Assembly: GCF_030770395.1 (NCBI RefSeq)
Contig: NZ_CP132480.1
Location: 3,401,792-3,465,791 of the forward strand
Direction: 5' to 3'
Source of the DNA: Telluria beijingensis
Lineage (GTDB): Bacteria > Pseudomonadota > Gammaproteobacteria > Burkholderiales > Burkholderiaceae_D
Length of the DNA stretch: 64,000 bases
Numbering within the stretch: position 1 is the first letter of the stretch; each line of letters starts with the position of its first letter. Made by a program: the position numbers and the translations under genes. The notes under the pieces are model-generated. The model was not told where the DNA came from, made no database searches, and worked only from the letters and a program-made list of their open reading frames with translations. Shown piece by piece: positions 50,500-60,317 of the stretch.

Positions 50500-53400
50500 T
50501 CAGCGTCCAAGACCCGTGCGCAGCATCTCCAGCATATCGCCCGGCGACATGCGCGCCGCCATTTCCGTCCCTTCCAGCAGGCTGTCGGCCAGGTCGCGCT
50601 TGTGGCGGTGCAGGTCGACGATGCCTTCCTCGATCGTGCCGCGCGCCACCAGCCGGTAGATCGTCACCGGCCGCTGCTGGCCCATGCGGTGGGCGCGGTC
50701 CGAGGCCTGGTCTTCGACCGCCGGGTTCCACCACGGGTCCATGTGGATCACGTAGTCGGCCGCCGTCAGGTTGATGCCGACGCCGCCCGCCTTCAGGCTG
50801 ATGAGGAACAGGTCGCCCTCGCCGGCCTGGAAGGCATCCACGCGCCGCTTGCGTTCCTGGATCGGCGTCGAACCATCGAGGTACTGGTAATGGATGCCTT
50901 GCGCATCGAGGTAGTGCCGGATCAGGGTCAGGTGGTCGACGAACTGGCTGAACACCAGCACCTTGTGCCGGTTCTCGAGCAGGTCGGCGGTCAGGCGCGC
51001 AAAGGTCGCCAGCTTGCTGCTGGCGATGCCGGCGCCGGGCGCGACCAGCTCGGGATTGCAGCAGGCGCGCCGCAGCCGCATCATCTCGGCCAGGATCTCG
51101 ATCGCCTTCTGTCCTTCGGGTGCCTCGAGCGCGGCCAGCTTGTCGAGGGCCTGGCGGCGCAGCGATTCGTACAGCGCGTTTTCTTCGGCGCTGAGTTCCA
51201 CCGGCACCACGATCTCGGTGCGCGGCGGCAGTTCGGACAGCACCTGCGCCTTGGTCCTGCGCAGGATGAAGGGCGCGGTCAGGCGCCGCAGGCGGGCCCG
51301 CGCGCCGGCCTCGGCGCGTTTGTCCTGGGCTTTCTCGATCGGGCCGGCGAAGCGCAGCTGGAACTGGTCGGCGCTGCCCAGCAGGCCAGGATTGATGAAG
51401 CGGAACAGGTTCCACAACTCGCCCAGGTGGTTTTCCAGCGGGGTGCCGGTGGCCGCCATGCGGAAGTCGCCCTGCAGCGCCATCACCGCCTGCGAGCGCT
51501 TGGTGTGCATATTCTTGATCGCCTGCGCTTCGTCGAGCACGATGCTGTGCCAGCGCCGGCCCTTGAAGCGCGCCGCTTCCAGCTGCAGCAGGCCATAGCT
51601 GACCACGACCACGTCGAATGGGCCGGCATTGTCGATCGTCGCGGCGCGCTCGCCGGGACCGAACAGGTGCAGCCGCAAGGTCGGCGCGAAGCGCGCGGCC
51701 TCGTCGATCCAGTTCAGGCACACCGTGGTCGGGGCCACCACCAGCGCCGGGCCGTCCTTGGCGCGCGTGAGGAGCAGCGCCAGCGCCTGCAGCGTCTTGC
51801 CGAGGCCCATATCGTCGGCCAGGCAGGCGCCCACGCCCCAGTGGGCCAGGCGCGCCAGCCACTGGAAACCGTCGACCTGGTAATCGCGCAGCTCGGCCTG
51901 CAGCGTGGACGGCAGCGCCGGCGTGAAGGCGGCGTTGTCCGCCATGCGCTGCAGGTGGCCCTGCCAGGCCTTGTCGGCATCGACGCTGCCCGCCTCGCGT
52001 GCGAAGTCGTCCAGCGCGAAGCTGGCCAGCGCGTGGGTGCGGATGCCGTCGCCATGCAGCTCGCCATAGGCGCCAAGCTCCGTCAGGCGCCGGTGCAGCT
52101 CGTCGGACAGGGCCAGGTATTCGTTCTCGCCCAGCGCGACGAAGTGGCTGCCGCTCTCCTGGATCTTTTCCAGCAGGGTGCGCAGGTTCATCACGCGGCC
52201 CTCGTCGATCACGACGTCGCCGCTGGCCGCGAACCAGTCGCGCTCGCGCCGGATCTGCACCCGCACCGATTTCGACGTGGCCTTTTTAGTGACGCGGAAT
52301 TTCTCGCCCTCGGGCCAGCCCACCACGATGGCGTCGCTGTCGAGCGCGCGCAGCTGGTCGACCAATTCGAGCGCCAGCAGCGGCTGGCCGAGCAGCCATT
52401 CGCCGTGCTCAAGCTCCGCGTGTTCGAGCGCCTGGCATTTGCCGATCAACTGGCGCTCGGCTTCGCGTTCCGCGTTCAGGTCGCGTTGCGCTTCGGTGCG
52501 CACGCCTTCCACGTCGGCGATCACGCTGGCGGCGCCTTCGCCGGGACCGTAATAGGCGCCGCCGGGCAGGGGCCGCACCAGCAGCTGCATGCGCATGCCC
52601 TGCTGGTAGGGACGCAGCAGCACGTGCAGGCGCGGGTCGGCCGCCACGGTCTCGATATCGCCGCTGCTGGCGCCGATGTCCGATTGCACGGTGACGACCG
52701 ACGACACCGCGCCGATCGCGCGCAGCACGCGGCGTTCGGCCGCCAAGGGCACGTCGAGGCCGGCGCCGACGATGGCGGCGATGCGGCGGTGTTCGTCCTT
52801 GATCTGCACCAGGCGCAGGCGGGTCGGCGTCTCGCGTGTGACCACCACGTCGCCGTTGCTGTCGTCGAGCGGCGGGTGCAGCACGATCGATACCAGGTCG
52901 CCATGCTTCTTCACCAGCAGTTCCGGCTCGCCCGGCAGCAGCTCGACCCGGGTGCCGGGCGAGTCCATCCAGAACAGCAGCGGGTGGCCGACCAGGGCGG
53001 CCAGCGCCTTGTGCACTTCGAGCTCGAAGCGGATGCCGCTGCCGGCGTAGTAGCGGCGGCCGGCGATCGCGTTCACCGCCTGCAGGTCTTGCGCGGTCAG
53101 GAAGTCGAGCCCGGCGCCTTCTTCGGCCAGGCGCTTGAGGCCCATGGCCCGGCCGCGGCTCCAGCCGCCCTGTGCGTCGCGCTTCTGTTCGCGCGGCTCG
53201 ATTTCCTGCACGCCCAGGTGCGGGTCATGGCGGATCAGCCAGACCAGGCGCGATTCGCGCACGTTCTCCACGTTCGCCGCCGGCTGCAGGTTGATCAGGG
53301 CGTTCAACTGGCGTTCCCACGGCTCTTCGCGCGTGAACCAGCCGGCCATGTCGGGCAGGCGGCGGCGGCGCAGCTCGCTCGCGCGCTGTTCGTGGGCCAG

Positions 53401-54636
53401 GTGGCCGGCTTGCCCCATCTGCGCCAGCACGCCGGCCAGCTGGGCCGACCACAGGTCGAAGCCGGCCGCCTCGGACTGGACCAGCATCTCTTCCAGGCGC
53501 GCGCGCTGGCTGCTCAATGCCGGCAGCGCCAGCCAGTAGTGGATCAGGGCGCGGAACACGGTCGGCTCCAGCGACAGCTCCCAGCTGCGGGTGGCGAACA
53601 GCGCGGCGTCGACGGTGCCGCGCTGGATCTCGTGCAGCATGCCGAGCTGGAACCAGACCGCATTGTCGGGCCGCTGCACTGCGCGCGTCTCGATCTCGAG
53701 CCAGCTGTCCGCCAGCTTGCGATGGCCGGGATCGCTGCTGCGCAGCAGGGCGGCCATCGCGATGTGCGCGCAATGGCCATCGAATACCGCCTTGCGCTTG
53801 CCGGTCTCGCGCCGCAATTGCTTGATCGACGCATCGATGCCGGCCAGGCCCGTCTCCGGATCGTCGCGCAATACCTGCACCACGCTGCGCAGGAACAGGC
53901 CGGGCGAATCGCTCATCTCGTTCACCAGCAGCAGGGCGTCGTCCAGGCGGCCGCACAGGATGTAGTGCTCGCCCAGCGAGCGGCGCAGCGGGCTTTCGGG
54001 GCTGCTGCGCGGGATCAGGCGCTCGGCGTACTCGCGCACGGCCGGCGCGAGCAGGGGTTCGCTGCGCGCATGCATGACCAGGATGTGCAGGATGCCTTCG
54101 CGCAGGCGCGGGTGGATGCGCTCCATCAGCGCCGCCGCGAATGGACGCGCGCAGACGTCGACCAGCGGATGCAGGTAGCTGGCCTCGTGGCAGCGCTGGC
54201 AGGCATCCAGCAGGGGCGAGACGACGTCGTATTCCTGTCCGGTGAGCAGGGCGATGCGCAGCAGGGCCAGGCCCTGGCGGTAGCTGCGCAGCATCAGGTT
54301 GCCCTGCCAGTCGCGGCGCACGGTCGAGACCTGGGCATAGGCGGCGGCCACGCCGTCGAACAGGCCGTCGTCGAGGGCCGCGTCCAGCACCGGCCAGGCC
54401 AGTTCCGGCGCGATGCCGGTGCCGCGTTCGCCCATGTCGGCCACCAGGCCCCGCTCGCGCAGGCGCGCCAGTTCATCGACCCATTGCGCGATCGGCAGCG
54501 CCACGCCCAGCGCCCGCATATGCTCCAGGATGCGCTGGCGGCCCATCGGCTCGCCCGCGATCGCCAGCACCACCAGCAGCGCGCGCTCTTCCGCCGTGCA
54601 GGCGGCCAGGCGCGCGTTCACGTCCACTACCGTCAT
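50500..54636 (-). CDS. Large SNF2-family ATPase (1378 residues)
   Basis: Starts with a winged-helix-like stretch (LAIAGEPMGRQRILEHMRALGVAL, about 25-50) and a long helical, TPR-like solenoid (about 80-430, with repeated LLxxA patterns). A middle region of mixed structure follows (about 480-880). The SNF2 motor completes it: LRDYQVDGFQWLARLA, Walker A ADDMGLGKTLQAL (Lys about 945), DEAQ box (about 1035), TGTPLENHLGELW, VFSQFVDHLTLI, SLKAGGVGINLTAAD and QASDRAHRMGQ. Its start overlaps the S9 peptidase stop by four bases (ATGA). Function unknown; double-stranded DNA translocase activity is the family expectation. It shares the motor type, but not the N-terminal architecture, with the SNF2 protein at 11594-14707. 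Confidence 0.9.
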   Translation of the reverse strand: MTVVDVNARLAACTAEERALLVVLAIAGEPMGRQRILEHMRALGVALPIAQWVDELARLRERGLVADMGERGTGIAPELAWPVLDAALDDGLFDGVAAAYAQVSTVRRDWQGNLMLRSYRQGLALLRIALLTGQEYDVVSPLLDACQRCHEASYLHPLVDVCARPFAAALMERIHPRLREGILHILVMHARSEPLLAPAVREYAERLIPRSSPESPLRRSLGEHYILCGRLDDALLLVNEMSDSPGLFLRSVVQVLRDDPETGLAGIDASIKQLRRETGKRKAVFDGHCAHIAMAALLRSSDPGHRKLADSWLEIETRAVQRPDNAVWFQLGMLHEIQRGTVDAALFATRSWELSLEPTVFRALIHYWLALPALSSQRARLEEMLVQSEAAGFDLWSAQLAGVLAQMGQAGHLAHEQRASELRRRRLPDMAGWFTREEPWERQLNALINLQPAANVENVRESRLVWLIRHDPHLGVQEIEPREQKRDAQGGWSRGRAMGLKRLAEEGAGLDFLTAQDLQAVNAIAGRRYYAGSGIRFELEVHKALAALVGHPLLFWMDSPGTRVELLPGEPELLVKKHGDLVSIVLHPPLDDSNGDVVVTRETPTRLRLVQIKDEHRRIAAIVGAGLDVPLAAERRVLRAIGAVSSVVTVQSDIGASSGDIETVAADPRLHVLLRPYQQGMRMQLLVRPLPGGAYYGPGEGAASVIADVEGVRTEAQRDLNAEREAERQLIGKCQALEHAELEHGEWLLGQPLLALELVDQLRALDSDAIVVGWPEGEKFRVTKKATSKSVRVQIRRERDWFAASGDVVIDEGRVMNLRTLLEKIQESGSHFVALGENEYLALSDELHRRLTELGAYGELHGDGIRTHALASFALDDFAREAGSVDADKAWQGHLQRMADNAAFTPALPSTLQAELRDYQVDGFQWLARLAHWGVGACLADDMGLGKTLQALALLLTRAKDGPALVVAPTTVCLNWIDEAARFAPTLRLHLFGPGERAATIDNAGPFDVVVVSYGLLQLEAARFKGRRWHSIVLDEAQAIKNMHTKRSQAVMALQGDFRMAATGTPLENHLGELWNLFRFINPGLLGSADQFQLRFAGPIEKAQDKRAEAGARARLRRLTAPFILRRTKAQVLSELPPRTEIVVPVELSAEENALYESLRRQALDKLAALEAPEGQKAIEILAEMMRLRRACCNPELVAPGAGIASSKLATFARLTADLLENRHKVLVFSQFVDHLTLIRHYLDAQGIHYQYLDGSTPIQERKRRVDAFQAGEGDLFLISLKAGGVGINLTAADYVIHMDPWWNPAVEDQASDRAHRMGQQRPVTIYRLVARGTIEEGIVDLHRHKRDLADSLLEGTEMAARMSPGDMLEMLRTGLGR

Positions 54637-56564
54637 CCGAGGTTCTCGATCGTTACTTCAGGCAGGTCTGCCGGCACCGGAATGCCGAACACGCGCAGGT
54701 AGAACACCAGCTCCGCTTCCAGCGTGCGCACCACGCTCTCCGCCTTGCGGAAGCCGTGGCCTTCGCCCTCGAGCGTCAGGTAGGCCACCGGCAGCTTGCG
54801 CGCGCGCAGTGCCTCGACCACGCTTTCGGATTGCTGCGGCGGCACCACCTTGTCGTCCAGGCCCTGGAAGAAGATCATCGGCTGCCGCAATTTGTCGGTG
54901 TGGTGGATCGGCGAGCGTGCGCGGTAGGCCTCGGCGGCGGTGTCCGGCGGCGCGATCAGGTACTGGTTGTAGTGCGACTCGAACTTGTGCGAGTCGGCGT
55001 CCAGGCCGGCCAGGTCGGACACGCCATAGTAGCTGGCGCCGGCCTTGAACACGTCGTGGAAGGCGAGGCTCGATAACACCGTCAGGCCGCCGGCGCTGCT
55101 GCCGCGGATCAAAAGGCGATCGGGATCGACGATGCCTTGCGCCGCCAGGTGGCGCGCGCCGGCCACGCAATCCTCGACGTCCACCACGCCCCACTGGTGC
55201 TTGAGCAGGTTGCGGTAGTCGCGCCCGAAGCCGGTGCTGCCGCCATAGTTCACGTCGAGCACGGCGAAGCCACGGCTGGTCCAGTATTGGGTGGACAGCT
55301 TGAGGGTGCTGGCCGCCATGCCGGTCGGGCCGCCATGGCCGATCACGATCAGCGGCGGCAGTTCATCGGCCAGCGGCACATGGTCGGCATTGGCCGGCGC
55401 ATAGTAGAACGCATGCGCCACGCGGCCGTTCCCGCTCGGGTAGTCGATCGCCAGCGGCACCGACAGGTAGCCGGCGGCCGGCGGTTGCGGGATCGAGTGG
55501 GCCAATACCTCGGTAACACTGCTTTCCAGGTCGATCCGCGCCAGCTCGGGCGCGATGGTCGGCGCGCCGCCCAGCACGGCCACGACGTCGCCCTGCACGC
55601 GCAGTTCGCGGATCTCTTCATACGGCGATTCGAGCGGCACCAGGTTGCCGTGCGAAAGGCGCGCCAGGTAGCTGACACCTTTTTCGATGTATGCGCACAC
55701 GATCTCGTCGTCGGAGCGGAAGCCGTACAGCGAGCCGCCGAAGCTCCAGTGCGGGCCGCCGAATTCGGCCGCGCGCGGGCACAGCGCATGCACCACGCCA
55801 TGGTCGAAGCGGTACAGGTTCCACCAGCCGCTGCGGTCGGATACGAAGTGCAGCACGCCGCCGGGCGACCATTCGGGCTGGCAGATCGATTCTTCCGGGC
55901 CGCCTGCAACCAGGCGGCCGTTCACCAGGCTGCCGTCGTCCGCCACGTCGGCCAGCCACAATTCCGTGCCTTCCCACGGCATGCGCGGATGGTCCCAGCA
56001 CAGCCAGGCCAGCTGGCGGCCATCGGGCGACAGTCGCGGCGCCGCATAGAAGTCGTTGCCGTCGACCAGCACGGTCTCGACGCCGTCGAAGCCGACCGCG
56101 GCCAGGGTGTTGACCGGGTAGGTGGCGCCGGCGGAATGATCCTCGCGCACCGCCACCAGGCGCCGGCGCGCGCCATCGAGCACGAAGTCGGCAAAGCGGT
56201 GGCCCGTGGCCTCGGCGGTCACGGCTACTGGCTGGCCGCCGGCCTCGACCCGGTACAGGCGGTTGTCCACATGGTGCGAGAACCAGGCCACGCCACCGGC
56301 CAGCAGGCAGGCGCCGCCGCCGTATTCGTGGACGCGGCTGCGCACATTGAACGGCGCCGGGGTCAGTTCGCGCGTGCCGCTGCCATCGTGGACCATGAGC
56401 GTCGTGCGTCCTGCCTCGCTGGCGCGGCCTTCGAGCCAGCCGAGATACGGGCCGTCGAGCATCAACTGCGCCAGCGGCACCGCGCCGGCGGCGACCACCG
56501 CGGCGCTGATCGGGGAAGGCCAGGCGCCGCACGGCGCCGGTTGTTTGCTAGTGGCAATCGTCAT
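54633..56564 (-). CDS. Prolyl oligopeptidase-family (S9) serine peptidase
   Basis: 643 residues from the ATG at 56564, preceded by GGAAAGAG. N-terminal seven-bladed beta-propeller (about 45-390; blades visible as SPDGRQLAWLCWD, SPGGVLHFVSDRSGWWNLYRF). C-terminal alpha/beta-hydrolase: oxyanion HGGPTGMA, nucleophile Ser about 488 in RGSSAGGLTVL, Asp about 569 (GLDDKVVPP), His about 602 (EGHGF). Resembles acylaminoacyl-peptidase/dipeptidyl-peptidase types; no signal peptide, so cytosolic. Divergent from hemE. It is translationally coupled to the SNF2 ATPase, an unexpected partner. An upstream in-frame ATG at 56687 would overlap hemE and is rejected. Confidence 0.9.
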   Translation of the reverse strand: MTIATSKQPAPCGAWPSPISAAVVAAGAVPLAQLMLDGPYLGWLEGRASEAGRTTLMVHDGSGTRELTPAPFNVRSRVHEYGGGACLLAGGVAWFSHHVDNRLYRVEAGGQPVAVTAEATGHRFADFVLDGARRRLVAVREDHSAGATYPVNTLAAVGFDGVETVLVDGNDFYAAPRLSPDGRQLAWLCWDHPRMPWEGTELWLADVADDGSLVNGRLVAGGPEESICQPEWSPGGVLHFVSDRSGWWNLYRFDHGVVHALCPRAAEFGGPHWSFGGSLYGFRSDDEIVCAYIEKGVSYLARLSHGNLVPLESPYEEIRELRVQGDVVAVLGGAPTIAPELARIDLESSVTEVLAHSIPQPPAAGYLSVPLAIDYPSGNGRVAHAFYYAPANADHVPLADELPPLIVIGHGGPTGMAASTLKLSTQYWTSRGFAVLDVNYGGSTGFGRDYRNLLKHQWGVVDVEDCVAGARHLAAQGIVDPDRLLIRGSSAGGLTVLSSLAFHDVFKAGASYYGVSDLAGLDADSHKFESHYNQYLIAPPDTAAEAYRARSPIHHTDKLRQPMIFFQGLDDKVVPPQQSESVVEALRARKLPVAYLTLEGEGHGFRKAESVVRTLEAELVFYLRVFGIPVPADLPEVTIENLG

Positions 56565-56655
56565 GGTCTGAACTCTTTCCTTGGTCGGACGGGCATTATA
56601 GTGTTTGCCCAAGAATGCGATAATAGCCGTTTCCCTATCGACGCCCTTGTCAGCC

Positions 56656-57738
56656 ATGCCACAATTTGCCCCGCTCCAGAACGACACCTTCCTGCGTGCG
56701 CTGTTGCGCCAGCCGACCGACTACACCCCGGTGTGGCTGATGCGCCAGGCGGGCCGCTACCTGCCGGAATACCGCGCCACCCGCGCGCGCGCCGGCTCGT
56801 TCCTGGGGCTGGCGAAGAATCCCGACTACGCCACCGAAGTCACCTTGCAGCCGATCGACCGCTATCCGCTGGACGCGTCGATCCTGTTCTCGGACATCCT
56901 GACGGTGCCGGATGCGATGGGCCTGGGCCTGTATTTCGCCGACGGCGAAGGCCCGAAATTCGAGCGTCCGCTGCGTACCGAAGCCGAAGTGAATGCCCTC
57001 GCCGTGCCCGACATGGCCTCGCTCGACTACGTGTTCAAGGCCGTGACCTCGATCCGCAGCGCGCTGAATGGCCGCGTGCCGCTGATCGGTTTCTCGGGCA
57101 GCCCGTGGACGCTGGCCTGCTATATGGTCGAAGGCGGCGGCTCGCGCGAGTTCCACACGGTGAAAAAGATGCTGTACAGCCGTCCCGACCTGATGCACCG
57201 CATCCTCGACATCAATGCGCAGTCCGTGACCGCCTACCTGAACGCCCAGATCGACGCCGGCGCCCAGGCCGTGATGATCTTCGATTCCTGGGGCGGCGCG
57301 CTGGCCGATGGCGCCTACCAGGCATTCTCGCTGGATTACATGCGCAAGATCGTGGCGGGCCTGAAGCGGGAACACGACGGCGTGCGCATCCCCGCCATCG
57401 TGTTCACCAAGGGCGGCGGCATCTGGCTGGACGAGATGGCCGACATCGGCGCCGATGCGCTGGGCCTGGACTGGACCGTGAACCTGGGCCGCGCGCGCAG
57501 CCTGGTGGGCGACCGCGTGGCGCTGCAGGGCAACCTCGATCCGGCCATCCTGTTCGCCGAGCCGGAGCAGATCCGCGCCGAGGTCGAGCGTTCGCTCTCC
57601 GCCTACGGCGCGCCGTCGAACGGCCATGGCCATGTCTTCAACCTGGGCCACGGCATCTCGCAATTCACGCCGCCGGAATCGGTCAGCGCCATGGTCGAGG
57701 CCGTGCACGGTTTCAGCCGCAAGCAGCGCGCCGCCTGA
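56656..57738 (+). CDS. hemE: Uroporphyrinogen decarboxylase
   Basis: 360 residues from the ATG at 56656. Decarboxylates the four acetate side chains of uroporphyrinogen III in haem synthesis. Substrate-binding [16 protein letters not shown] (about 24-39) and [17 protein letters not shown] with the catalytic Asp; [32 protein letters not shown]; and [14 protein letters not shown] near the end. The 92-bp spacer upstream is shared with the S9-SNF2 operon and contains its promoter. Confidence 0.97.
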   Translation: MPQFAPLQNDTFLRALLRQPTDYTPVWLMRQAGRYLPEYRATRARAGSFLGLAKNPDYATEVTLQPIDRYPLDASILFSDILTVPDAMGLGLYFADGEGPKFERPLRTEAEVNALAVPDMASLDYVFKAVTSIRSALNGRVPLIGFSGSPWTLACYMVEGGGSREFHTVKKMLYSRPDLMHRILDINAQSVTAYLNAQIDAGAQAVMIFDSWGGALADGAYQAFSLDYMRKIVAGLKREHDGVRIPAIVFTKGGGIWLDEMADIGADALGLDWTVNLGRARSLVGDRVALQGNLDPAILFAEPEQIRAEVERSLSAYGAPSNGHGHVFNLGHGISQFTPPESVSAMVEAVHGFSRKQRAA

Positions 57739-58286
57739 GTCATCCCCCACGACTGGCGGCGCCTCTTGACAAGACCGCCAGCTCGACCCCTCACTTGTTC
57801 ACAACTTCCTAAAAGCGGGTAAAAATTCCTGTGGACATCTCGGAACTTGCTGAATCAAGCTACAAGGCTGATTTATAAGCGTTTTTTGATTCGGTATCCT
57901 GCTGAGTGCCTCGCGCACCACAAGGTTGTCCAGTAGAATTCAGCCATGTCGGGCTCCTTGTTCACAAAGTTATCAACAGACGATTTGGCAATGGGGAAAA
58001 GTGCTTGGTTTACCGTGACTTAGCGCGCTTCTTCAAGTGTTGCCTTAAGTTTGTGATGCAATGCGGCGAGTTTTCCACGTCCGGCACCCTACTTATGCAC
58101 AACGCGGGAAATGTGCCCCAGCTTGTTAACAGCTCTCAAGACGAATATGCAAGCTATTGATTCATAAGCGAAAAATTGTCTTGAATTTGAGAATTATCGA
58201 TAATGACTTGATCTAACGTAAACCTTTGACAGGGTCAAGTCCCACGCTATTCACAAAGTTTTCCACAGATTTGCACAGGGCCCAGA
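57739..58286. other. hemE-priA spacer with a cluster of DnaA-box-like sites, candidate oriC
   Basis: No convincing gene. Nine-mers resembling the DnaA box TTATNCACA lie at 57795-57803 and 57958-57966 (TTGTTCACA, both), 57970-57978 (TTATCAACA), 58093-58101 (TTATGCACA, full match to TTATNCACA), 58247-58255 (CTATTCACA), 58259-58267 (TTTTCCACA) and 58269-58277 (ATTTGCACA). Weaker ones are at 58071-58079 (TTTTCCACG), 58287-58295 (TTGTCCACC) and, on the other strand, 57830-57838. An AT-rich stretch with few G/C runs spans 58156-58215. This is the make-up of a replication origin; a DnaA-titrating or regulatory cluster is the alternative. A weak inverted repeat CTGGCGG/CCGCCAG at 57753-57781 may end hemE transcription. 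Confidence 0.55.
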
Positions 58287-60317
58287 TTGTCCACCAGCAC
58301 CGATAGCACCCGCGCGCACTGCTTTCTCGAAGTCGTGCTCGATACCCCGCTGAACAGCAGCTTCGATTACCGCTGGCCTTGCCAACCGGGCGAGGAGCCG
58401 CTGCCCGGCCAGCTGGCGCTGGTGCCGTTCGCGCGGCGCGAGGTGATGGCCCTGATCGTCGCGGTCAAGCACGAGAGCGCGATCGCGCCCGACAAGCTGA
58501 AAGATGCGCTGGCCGTGCGCAGCCAGCTGTCGCCCCTGCCGGAACGCTGGATCGCCCTGGCGCGCTTCGCCGCCGATTATTATCAACGGCCGCTGGGCGA
58601 GGTGGCGCTGCCCGGCCTGCCCAAGAACCTGCGCGTGCCCAAGACCGTGGCGCTGGACCGCGCCCTCAAGAAGCTGGGCAAGCTCGATCCGCAGCAGGAT
58701 GCGACGGCGGTCGACATGCCGGTGCTGAACGCCGCCCAGCAGCAGGCCGCCGATGCCATCGGCGGCGCCGCCGGCTTCACGCCGCTGCTGCTATGGGGCG
58801 TGACCGGCAGCGGCAAGACCGAGGTCTACCTCCAGGCCTGCGCCCAGGTCTTGCAACGCGACCCGCAGGCGCAGATCCTGATCCTGGTCCCCGAGATCAA
58901 CCTGACGCCCCAGCTGGAAGGGAATATCCGGGCCCGCTTCCCGGGCATGATGCTGGCGACCCTGCACAGCAGCCTGTCCGAGGGCGAGCGCATGCTGCAC
59001 TGGCTGGCCGCGCACGGCGGCCAGGCGCGCATCGTGCTCGGCACCCGGCTGGCGATCCTGGCCTCGATGCCGAACCTGCGCCTGATCGTGATCGACGAAG
59101 AGCACGACCCTTCGTACAAGCAGCAGGAAGGGCTGCGCTATTCGGCGCGCGACCTGGCCGTGTGGCGCGCCCACCAGCTGGGCATCCCGATCGTGCTGGG
59201 CTCGGCCACGCCGTCGCTCGAATCCTGGCATCACGCGCGTTCGGGGCGCTACCGGCGGCTGGACCTGCGCGAGCGCGCCGTGCGCGACGCCGTCCTGCCC
59301 AAGGTGCGCCTGGTGGACATGGAGCGCGACCGCGCGCGCGACGGCTTGACGAGCGAGATGCTGGCGGCACTGCGCGGCCGCCTGGAACGCGGCGAGCAAT
59401 CGCTGCTGTTCCTGAACCGGCGTGGCTATGCCCCGGTGATATCTTGCGATGCTTGCGGCTGGATCAGCAACTGCACCCGCTGCACCGCCTTCATGGTGCT
59501 GCACAAGCCCGAGCATCGGCTGCGCTGTCATCACTGCAGCCTCGAATTGCGTATTCCGCGCCATTGCCCCACCTGCGGCAACGTCGACCTGCAGCCGCTG
59601 GGACGCGGCACCCAGCGCGTGGAAGAAGGATTGCAGGCGCTGTTCCCCGAGGCGCGCATCCTGCGCATCGACGCCGACTCCACGCGCCTGAAGGGCAGCG
59701 CGCAAGCCGCCTTCGACAGCGTGCACCGGGGCGAAGTCGATATTCTGATCGGCACGCAGATGGTCGCCAAGGGCCACGACTTCAAGAAGCTGACCCTGGT
59801 CGGGATCCTGAACCCGGATACCGCGCTGTTCTCGCAGGACTACCGCGCCAGCGAGCGCCTGTTCGCGCAGCTGATGCAGGTGGCGGGACGGGCGGGGCGG
59901 GCCGGCCTGGCATCCGAGGTGCTGGTGCAGACGCGCTATGTGCAGCATCCGTTGTACGGCGCGGTGATGCGCCACGACTACGAGCGCTTCGCCGGCCAGT
60001 TGCTGGACGAGCGCCAGGAGGCCGGCCTGCCGCCCTTCATGTACCAGGCCTTGCTGCGGGCCGAGGCGAAGGAGCTGCCGATCGCGATCGACTTCCTGGA
60101 AGCGGCGCGCGACTGCCTGCCGGCCGATGGCATCCTGATCAACGACCCGATCCCGATGACGATGACGCGGGTCCACAACGTGGACCGCGCCCAGCTGCTG
60201 GTCGAGTCCAGCTCGCGGCCTGCGCTGCAGGCCTTCCTGCGGGTCTGGGTCGAGCAGCTGCGGGCCATGAAGGCCCGCGTCAAGTGGTCGCTCGAGGTCG
60301 ACCCGCTCGATATTTAA
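58287..60317 (+). CDS. priA: Primosomal protein N' (replication restart helicase PriA)
   Basis: 676 residues; TTG start at 58287 gives the expected N-terminus (CFLEVVLDTPLNSSFDYR), and no ATG or GTG upstream is in frame. DNA-binding N-terminal domain (1-110), Walker A WGVTGSGKTEVYL (about 170-182), DEEH box (VIDEEHDPSYKQQEG), ATP-helicase motif GSATPSLES. The zinc-binding cysteines follow (CDACGWISNCTRC, CHHCSLELRIPRHCPTC) and then the helicase C domain (GTQMVAKGHDF, QVAGRAGRAG). It reloads the replisome at stalled forks. Its start codon lies within one of the DnaA-box-like 9-mers. Its stop overlaps the convergent PEP-CTERM gene. Confidence 0.95.
   Translation: MSTSTDSTRAHCFLEVVLDTPLNSSFDYRWPCQPGEEPLPGQLALVPFARREVMALIVAVKHESAIAPDKLKDALAVRSQLSPLPERWIALARFAADYYQRPLGEVALPGLPKNLRVPKTVALDRALKKLGKLDPQQDATAVDMPVLNAAQQQAADAIGGAAGFTPLLLWGVTGSGKTEVYLQACAQVLQRDPQAQILILVPEINLTPQLEGNIRARFPGMMLATLHSSLSEGERMLHWLAAHGGQARIVLGTRLAILASMPNLRLIVIDEEHDPSYKQQEGLRYSARDLAVWRAHQLGIPIVLGSATPSLESWHHARSGRYRRLDLRERAVRDAVLPKVRLVDMERDRARDGLTSEMLAALRGRLERGEQSLLFLNRRGYAPVISCDACGWISNCTRCTAFMVLHKPEHRLRCHHCSLELRIPRHCPTCGNVDLQPLGRGTQRVEEGLQALFPEARILRIDADSTRLKGSAQAAFDSVHRGEVDILIGTQMVAKGHDFKKLTLVGILNPDTALFSQDYRASERLFAQLMQVAGRAGRAGLASEVLVQTRYVQHPLYGAVMRHDYERFAGQLLDERQEAGLPPFMYQALLRAEAKELPIAIDFLEAARDCLPADGILINDPIPMTMTRVHNVDRAQLLVESSSRPALQAFLRVWVEQLRAMKARVKWSLEVDPLDI

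Noticed and set aside
50602..54702. 1366-residue open frame opposite the large SNF2 gene
   Set aside because: Antisense shadow of the SNF2 gene. The SNF2 frame carries all helicase motifs; this one has none.
57906..58160. 84-codon open frame in the hemE-priA spacer
   Set aside because: No Shine-Dalgarno at a fitting distance, no recognisable pattern, and it runs through several DnaA-box-like 9-mers.
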